The notes under the pieces are model-generated. The model did not search any database, had not been told where the DNA came from, and was given only the letters and a program-made list of their open reading frames with translations. A stretch of DNA of 64,000 bases from UBA7672 sp041398245 (GTDB taxonomy: Bacteria; Pseudomonadota; Alphaproteobacteria; Caulobacterales; Hyphomonadaceae). The DNA is taken from NCBI GenBank assembly GCA_041398245.1, contig JAWKVC010000015.1, forward strand, positions 1-64,000, in the 5' to 3' direction. The position numbers and the translations under genes were made by a program. Shown here piece by piece: positions 58,941-64,000 of this stretch. Position 1 is the first letter of the stretch; every line of letters starts with the position of its first letter.

Positions 58941-59714
58941 ATGGACGCGCGCACCGAAACGGCGCCGGTCGCCTTCGAAGCGGATGATCGAGACGGTCTC
59001 CGCGCCAACAACCTCGCCAAGTCCTTCAAGGGCCGGCAGGTGGTGAAGGATGTGAGCCTGCACCTCAAGCGCGGCGAGATCGCCGGCCTGCTCGGCCCGA
59101 ACGGGGCGGGCAAGACCACCTGCTTCTACATGATGATGGGGCTGATCACTTCCGATGCGGGCCGTGTGACGATCGACGGCGCCGATGTCACCGCTCTGCC
59201 CATGTATCAGCGCGCGCGTCTCGGCGTCGGCTACCTGCCGCAGGAGAACTCAATTTTCCGCGGCATGAGCGTGTGGGACAATGTGATGTCGGTCGCCGAA
59301 CTGACCGAAAGCACACGCGCCAAGCGAAAAGAGCTGACCGAGAGCCTGCTCGAGGAATTGCAGATCTCCCGGCTGGCCAAGCAGAACGCCAACTCCCTGT
59401 CCGGCGGGGAACGCCGCCGGGTGGAGATCGCGCGGGCGCTGGCCTCCCGCCCCAACTTCATGCTGCTGGATGAACCGTTTACCGGCATCGACCCGCTGGC
59501 GGTTTCGGACATTTCCGACCTGGTCCGCTACCTCAAGGGCCGGGGGCTGGGCGTCCTCATCACCGACCATCAGGTCCGCGAAACGCTTGAAATCGTCGAC
59601 CGCGCCTCGATCATCTATGACGGCACGGTGCTGTTCGAAGGCACGCCGTCGGCCGTACTTGCTAACGAGGATGTGCGCCGCGTTTACCTTGGAGCAAGAT
59701 TCTCCGCCCAGTGA
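58941..59714 (+). CDS. lptB: LPS export ABC transporter ATPase LptB
   Basis: ATPase of 257 residues that powers LPS extraction. It has Walker A GPNGAGKTT, Q-loop YLPQENSIFRGMSVWDN, signature LSGGERRRVEIARAL, Walker B FMLLDEPFTGIDP and switch His in ITDHQVRETL. The QENSIFR and ITDHQVRETL stretches are specific to LptB. A short N-terminal extension of about 20 residues is unusual but common in alphaproteobacteria. Starts seven bases after lptA. Confidence 0.95.
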   Translation: MDARTETAPVAFEADDRDGLRANNLAKSFKGRQVVKDVSLHLKRGEIAGLLGPNGAGKTTCFYMMMGLITSDAGRVTIDGADVTALPMYQRARLGVGYLPQENSIFRGMSVWDNVMSVAELTESTRAKRKELTESLLEELQISRLAKQNANSLSGGERRRVEIARALASRPNFMLLDEPFTGIDPLAVSDISDLVRYLKGRGLGVLITDHQVRETLEIVDRASIIYDGTVLFEGTPSAVLANEDVRRVYLGARFSAQ

Positions 59715-59866
59715 CGGAAATCGTCAGAACTGCTTTGGCAGATGCGGAAATTTCGGTGGTTCACCGATTATGCAATTTTAATACCGCGCGCTTAGTGTAG
59801 CTTCTGTGGATTGGTTCCGTGAAGGCAGCCGGTAGTCGGCCTGGCCGCGGGCCAGGGGAGGTCAGG

Positions 59867-61372
59867 GTGGCGCTCGCGCATCGGCTGCAGCTGAGACAGG
59901 GTCAGTCCCTCGTCATGACGCCGCAGTTGCAGCAGGCGATCAAGCTGCTCCAGCTCTCCAACGTCGAACTTGCCGAATACGTCGAGACCGAAATCGAGCG
60001 GAATCCGCTGCTGACCCGCGCCGAGGGCGAAGGCGTGGCGGAAGGCGAGGCGCCCGAGCGCGCCACCGAGAAGCGCGAAGAGATGCGCCTGGACGAGGCG
60101 GACGGCGCCGACCGCGCCAGCCGTGAGCTCGACGCCCGCTCCGACGATGTCTACGAAAATGACAGCCCCTCCGAAGCGCCCGAGGGCGCGGGTCCGAGCG
60201 GTCCTTCCGCGCAGCTCGACTGGTCCAAGGCCGGTTCCGGCAAGCAGCGCTCCGAGGACTTCGATCTTGAATCGGTGACGGCCGAAGAGAAATCACTTCG
60301 CGACCATCTTGAGGACCAGCTGCAGCTGGCCGGTCTCAACGACGCCGACCGGCTGATCGCCTCGCGCCTCATCGAGGAGACCGACGAGGCCGGCTTCATG
60401 CGCGGCGACGTGCAAGAAATCGCAGACGCGCTCGGCACCGAGGTCGAGGATGTCGAGGCGGTGCTGCAGGTCTGTCAGGGCTTCGAGCCGACAGGCGTGA
60501 TGGCCCGCAATCTCCAGGAATGCCTCTCGCTGCAGCTGATCGAGCGCGACCGCTTTGATCCCGCGATGCAGAAGCTGATCGCCAATCTCGAACTGGCCGC
60601 AAAGCGCGACTTCAAGCGGCTGTCGGATTTGTGCGGCGTCGATCAGGAAGACGTGGTCGACATGCTGGCTGAGCTGCGCACGCTGACGCCGCGTCCCGGT
60701 GCGGCCTTCGCGGGCGAAGCGGCGCCGGCGGTAACGCCGGATGTGTTCGTCCGCGAAATGCCGAACGGCGCCTATGCGGTCGAACTCAATGCCGACACCC
60801 TGCCGCGCGTGCTGATCGACCGTAGCTATTACGCAGAAGTTTCGGGTCTGACGCGGACGGAGGAGGACAAGGCGTTCCTCACCGAATGCCAGGCGTCCGC
60901 CAACTGGCTTATCAAGTCGCTCGACCAGCGCGCCCGCACGATCCTGAAGGTCGCAAGCGAGATCGTGCGCCAGCAGGACGGGTTCTTCGTCAATGGCGTG
61001 CGCGCCCTGCGCCCGCTCAATCTGAAGACCGTGGCCGACGCCGTGGAAATGCATGAATCCACGGTCAGCCGCGTCACATCGAACAAGTATGTCGCAACGC
61101 CCCGCGGCGTGTTCGAGCTGAAATACTTCTTCTCGGCCTCGATTCCGGCCGTGCAGGGCGGGGAATCCCATTCGGCGGAATCCGTGCGTCACCGCATCAA
61201 GGAAATGATCGATCAGGAAAGCCGCGACGCTGTGCTGTCGGATGACCAGATCGTGGAGCGTCTTCGCGCGCACGGCATCGACATCGCGCGCCGTACGGTC
61301 GCCAAATACCGGGAGTCGCTGCGGATTCCCTCGTCGGTGGAACGCCGCAGGATTTTCGCGACGACCGCCTGA
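59867..61372 (+). CDS. rpoN: RNA polymerase sigma-54 factor
   Basis: Sigma-54 of about 501 residues. Region I is LRQGQSLVMTPQLQQAIKLLQLSNVELAEYVETEIERNPLL, an acidic region II follows, then the core-binding and HTH region (VADAVEMHESTVSRVTSNKYVATPRG...LKYFFS), and the C-terminal RpoN box ARRTVAKYRE. GTG at 59867 with AGGGGAGG upstream gives the usual ALAHRLQLRQ start. It directs transcription of nitrogen, flagellar and other regulated genes from -24/-12 promoters. Confidence 0.96.
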   Translation: MALAHRLQLRQGQSLVMTPQLQQAIKLLQLSNVELAEYVETEIERNPLLTRAEGEGVAEGEAPERATEKREEMRLDEADGADRASRELDARSDDVYENDSPSEAPEGAGPSGPSAQLDWSKAGSGKQRSEDFDLESVTAEEKSLRDHLEDQLQLAGLNDADRLIASRLIEETDEAGFMRGDVQEIADALGTEVEDVEAVLQVCQGFEPTGVMARNLQECLSLQLIERDRFDPAMQKLIANLELAAKRDFKRLSDLCGVDQEDVVDMLAELRTLTPRPGAAFAGEAAPAVTPDVFVREMPNGAYAVELNADTLPRVLIDRSYYAEVSGLTRTEEDKAFLTECQASANWLIKSLDQRARTILKVASEIVRQQDGFFVNGVRALRPLNLKTVADAVEMHESTVSRVTSNKYVATPRGVFELKYFFSASIPAVQGGESHSAESVRHRIKEMIDQESRDAVLSDDQIVERLRAHGIDIARRTVAKYRESLRIPSSVERRRIFATTA

Positions 61373-61558
61373 TGCGGCGCCTGCGAGACACGCAGGCCTC
61401 ACCCTCATACAACTGCTGCTGCGTACTGGGCATTACGCATGTGCCGGGCCGTCGAACCGTTGACCTTCGCCACACCCGATCCCAAAGTTGATAGATATCA
61501 GTGAGGGTTGGCCAGCCGCGCGCAAGTGATTGTCGCGGACCAGGAAAAGGAGCCTCCG

Positions 61559-62155
61559 TTGCAAGTCCAGATCGCAGGCAAGAAGCTCGAGATTGGGGCG
61601 GCCCTGCAGGAGCGCATAGCCGCCGGCCTTGAGGAGCGGGTCTCGAAATATTTCAACCGCACGGGCGAGGCGTTTGTCACCGTGTCCAAGCCGGGCTGGG
61701 CCTTCAACGTGGACTGCTCGATCCATCTTCCGGCCGGCGTGACACTGCAGGCCCATGGCGAGGGCGACGATGGCTATCAGGCCTTCGAGATGGCGCTGGA
61801 GAAGATCGAGAAGCGCGTTCGCCGGTACAAGAACCGGCTGCGCAGCCATCGCGGCCGGGAAAATGGCGCCAATAGCGCGGCCGAAATCGCCCTCGAGCGC
61901 ATTATCCTGCCGGTCGACGAGACGAATGCTCCCGACGAGGAGGGCGGCGAGTCGTCCGCGGGCGAGTCTCCGGCCATTGTCGCAGAATCGGACACGAAAA
62001 TCCGGACGCTGACCGTTTCCATGGCGGTGATGCAGCTCGAACTGGCCGATTCTCCGGCACTCCTGTTCCGCAATGCCGCTCATGGCGGTCTGAACATGGT
62101 TTACCGTAGACCAGACGGTAACGTTGGCTGGGTAGACCCTGGCAAAGCCAGCTGA
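61559..62155 (+). CDS. hpf: Ribosome hibernation-promoting factor, long form
   Basis: Long HPF of 198 residues. N-terminal ribosome-binding domain (LQVQIAGKKLEIGAALQERIAAGLEERVSKYF, FEMALEKIEKRVRRYKNRLR) joins through an acidic linker to a C-terminal dimerisation domain (TLTVSMAVMQLELADSPALLFRNAAHGGLNMVYRRPDGNVGWVDP). It would pair 70S ribosomes into 100S in stationary phase. TTG at 61559 follows AAGGAGCCTCCG, a strong ribosome site. Confidence 0.93.
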   Translation: MQVQIAGKKLEIGAALQERIAAGLEERVSKYFNRTGEAFVTVSKPGWAFNVDCSIHLPAGVTLQAHGEGDDGYQAFEMALEKIEKRVRRYKNRLRSHRGRENGANSAAEIALERIILPVDETNAPDEEGGESSAGESPAIVAESDTKIRTLTVSMAVMQLELADSPALLFRNAAHGGLNMVYRRPDGNVGWVDPGKAS

Positions 62156-62325
62156 TTTTCATCCGGCTGAAATTTTGCAGATGTTTTGCTGTAGGGACGC
62201 TTTGCGTTGATGCGTTCGCTTTTGCGCGCGATATGCTGGGCCCCATCGGGCGTAAGGGCGTTCCCTCGGGAGGGACGTGGTAGAGTTATGCATCGCAATC
62301 TTGTTGCTTCGGGCGGAGCTTTCTG

Positions 62326-62823
62326 ATGGCTGGCCCGGTTCCCCTGAACATGATCACGCCGAGCCTCGGCGATCTCATCCTTCCGCAGGCGATTGCGCCG
62401 CGGGCCCGCTGGCAGGGCAAGAAGCAGGTGCTGGCCGAGATGTCGGCGATGATGGCGTCTGCGCTGCAGCTCGACGCCCGGCAGGTGCATGAGGCCGTGT
62501 TGGAACGCGAGCGCCTGGGGTCGACCGGCGTCGGCGAGGGCGTCGCCATTCCCCATGCCCGCATCGAAAGCCTGTCGCGCCCGGTTGCGGGGTTTGCGCG
62601 TCTGATGGAGCCGGCCGATTTCGAGGCGATCGACGAGCGTCCGGCCGATCTCATCATTATGCTGCTGGCGCCCACGGATTCAGGCGCCGATCACCTGCGC
62701 GCCCTGGCGCGCGCGGCCCGCGTTTTCCGGCAGGAGCGTATCCGCACGGCGTTGCGGCAGGCGCAGACGGTCGAGACCGTACTGGCCATCCTCGCGCCCG
62801 ATACGGCGATCGACGCGGCCTGA
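62326..62823 (+). CDS. ptsN: Nitrogen PTS regulatory protein EIIA(Ntr)
   Basis: PtsN of 165 residues with phosphorylatable His77 in GEGVAIPHARI, and the family's later LIIMLLAPTDSGADHLRALARAARVFR. It receives phosphate from PtsP/NPr and tunes potassium transport and nitrogen-related functions. It completes the rpoN-hpf-ptsN arrangement and ends two bases from a converging hydrolase gene. Confidence 0.93.
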   Translation: MAGPVPLNMITPSLGDLILPQAIAPRARWQGKKQVLAEMSAMMASALQLDARQVHEAVLERERLGSTGVGEGVAIPHARIESLSRPVAGFARLMEPADFEAIDERPADLIIMLLAPTDSGADHLRALARAARVFRQERIRTALRQAQTVETVLAILAPDTAIDAA

Positions 62824-62825
62824 GG

Positions 62826-63539
62826 TCAATCCGCTTCAAATGAGGCGTGGAAGGCCGCAATGCGGTCCGCCAGCCAGTCCGGCTGTTCCAGCGGCATCAT
62901 GTGACCTGCGGCGTCCGCCTGCGCGGCCAGCGCGCCCGGAACGAGCGCCGCCATGCGTTCGATCGACTCCCACGGGACGAAGGGATCGCCGTCCGCGCCG
63001 ATGAACAGCACCGGGAGCGCCAGCTCCGGCAGGCGCGGGGCCAACGAGGTCCGGGCCGACGTCTCGCGCAGCTGGCTGACCAGAACGGTCTTGCCGAGAT
63101 CGCGGTCCATGGCGCGGATCACGTCGATCACCTCCGGGTCGGACTGGTGGGTGGGGTGCACGAACTGGTTGATGCGCGCCGGGGAAATGCCCCGGTATTC
63201 GTGCTTCTCAAGCAGGTCGAGGGCGCGGACCCGTTCCGCCGCCTCCTTTGCCGACAGGCCGAAGGCGGACGTTGCGACGGTTACGATGGACGCCACCTGT
63301 CCGGGGTGGTCCAGCGCATAGGCAAGCGCCAGATAGCCGCCCATCGAGAACGCGACGAGATGAAGCGGGCCAGCCTCTCTCGCTGCCGAATCGATCAGCT
63401 CCAGCATCCCTTCCCGCGTGGGCCGGGTCTCGGTGGCGAGATATATCGAAGGAAACCGGGGGCTGAGCCTCTGGCGCACCGGCGCCCAGACCCGTTCATC
63501 GCACATGGTTCCGGGCAGGAAGGCCAGCGTCCGGGGCAT
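62826..63539 (-). CDS. Alpha/beta-fold hydrolase
   Basis: Serine hydrolase of 237 residues. The nucleophile Ser65 is in AFSMGGYLAL (G-x-S-x-G variant FSMGG), the acid is probably the second Asp in GADGDPFVPW, and the His lies in AGHMMPLEQPDWL. FLPGTMCDERVWAP at the start carries the oxyanion region. Similar proteins act as esterases or thioesterases; the substrate is unknown. It is transcribed toward ptsN and its start is near 63539. Confidence 0.85.
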   Translation of the reverse strand: MPRTLAFLPGTMCDERVWAPVRQRLSPRFPSIYLATETRPTREGMLELIDSAAREAGPLHLVAFSMGGYLALAYALDHPGQVASIVTVATSAFGLSAKEAAERVRALDLLEKHEYRGISPARINQFVHPTHQSDPEVIDVIRAMDRDLGKTVLVSQLRETSARTSLAPRLPELALPVLFIGADGDPFVPWESIERMAALVPGALAAQADAAGHMMPLEQPDWLADRIAAFHASFEAD

Positions 63540-63643
63540 GCGAACTCCTTCAGTTTACCCGCTTGATCCGCGGCAGCTCTCGCTATAAGCAACGCGCTCC
63601 CAAATCGGGCCGCGCCGGAAATGGCCGTCCGAACCACGGTTGT

Positions 63644-63720
<77 letters not shown>

Positions 63721-63775
63721 CCTTCTTCCCCTGATCCTGTGAACCGGGCCGCCTCCAGGCGGTCGCGCGCGCCGC

Positions 63776-63808
63776 AAAAGCAGACGGCCCGCGATCAGAT
63801 CGCGGGCC
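63776..63808 (-). terminator. Rho-independent terminator of the right-edge gene
   Basis: A perfect 10-bp inverted repeat GGCCCGCGAT/ATCGCGGGCC (63786-63808) lies just past the minus-strand stop at 63837. On the minus strand a TTTT run follows a few bases later, so this ends the acidic-tail gene. Confidence 0.75.
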
Positions 63809-63836
63809 GCCGGTCAGTTCCTTCAGGACGAGAGGC

Positions 63837-64000
63837 CTATCGTTCCTCTTCTTCTTCCTCGCCGTCGAGGTCGTCGTCCTCAAACTCGTCGTCTTCGTCG
63901 ATGACGGTCAGATCGTCGTCCTCTTCGTCCTCGTCTTCGAGGTCATCGTCCATATCGTCATCATCGTCGTCGTCGGAGAAGTCGCCGTCCTCGTCGGTTT
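63837..64000 (-). CDS. C-terminal acidic tail of a partial gene (probably TIGR02300/FYDLN acid family)
   Basis: Only the last 53 or so codons are in view and end at TAG 63837. The peptide is almost entirely Asp and Glu with LTVIDEDDEFEDDDLDG near the end. Alphaproteobacteria carry a small TIGR02300-family protein with an FYDLN motif and such an acidic tail, often beside tRNA-Ala; that fits here but the diagnostic N-terminus is outside the window. Other acidic-tail proteins remain possible. Confidence 0.6.
   Translation of the reverse strand, partial: TDEDGDFSDDDDDDDMDDDLEDEDEEDDDLTVIDEDDEFEDDDLDGEEEEEER

Noticed and set aside
61373..61558. Sigma-54 promoter between rpoN and hpf
   Set aside because: A TGGGC-like word is present, but no matching TGC at the required -12 spacing was found.

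Overview
The window reads as chromosomal DNA of a GC-rich, free-living alphaproteobacterium, most like the Caulobacterales/Maricaulales (Hyphomonadaceae) group. The signs are an nrnC-lptC-lptA-lptB-rpoN-hpf-ptsN block, an imuA-imuB-dnaE2 cassette behind a GAAC-N7-GAAC SOS box, a complete ccoNOQP-ccoGHIS (cbb3 oxidase) operon with FixK/FixL-type control, a cobalamin riboswitch ahead of a TonB receptor, and REP-like palindromes. The species was not identified.

Layout. (1) 1-5.3 kb, minus strand: vitamin B12 uptake (btuB, btuF, btuC, btuD) under a cobalamin riboswitch. (2) 5.4-10.2 kb, plus: an acyltransferase, a polysaccharide deacetylase, one GT2 and two tandem GT8 glycosyltransferases, probably for surface glycan or LPS. 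(3) 10.3-18.3 kb: acyl-CoA metabolism (acyl-CoA synthetase, acyl-CoA dehydrogenase, enoyl-CoA hydratase-like protein, nitronate monooxygenase) with a Na+/H+ antiporter and a phosphoesterase. (4) 18.3-20.9 kb: a hypothetical protein, msrA, tRNA-Ser(GGA) and a small membrane protein. (5) 20.9-26.6 kb: the SOS mutasome imuA-imuB-dnaE2. (6) 26.7-41 kb: low-oxygen respiration, with a cytochrome c lipoprotein, FixK-like and MarR regulators, hemN, the cco operon, an OmpR-type response regulator, and a hybrid kinase whose PAS domain carries the heme-ligand signature of FixL. A palindromic FNR/FixK box lies between the hemN and cco operons. (7) 41-42.3 kb: small envelope proteins and tRNA-Leu(CAG).

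(8) 42.3-55.3 kb: an accessory region built on tRNA-Leu. Two nearly identical P4-type integrases, each next to a copy of the tRNA 3' end plus terminator and to TGTTGGTA arm-type repeats, mark two elements in tandem. The first carries an AlpA-like protein, a second recombinase and a helicase-less Type ISP restriction-modification enzyme. The second carries a TIR-transmembrane-WD40 protein with 13 repeats. A degenerate third att-like site lies at about 55.3 kb, and just beyond it is a TIR-transmembrane-caspase protein. These two membrane-anchored TIR proteins are the best candidate for an undescribed defence or cell-suicide system.

(9) 57-64 kb: the conserved block nrnC, lptCAB (LPS transport), rpoN (sigma-54), hpf and ptsN, then an alpha/beta hydrolase, tRNA-Ala(GGC) and the acidic tail of a gene running off the window.

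All functional calls come from reading motifs and general family knowledge; no database search was run. Start codons were moved from the longest reading frame where a ribosome site, signal peptide or family N-terminus favoured it.
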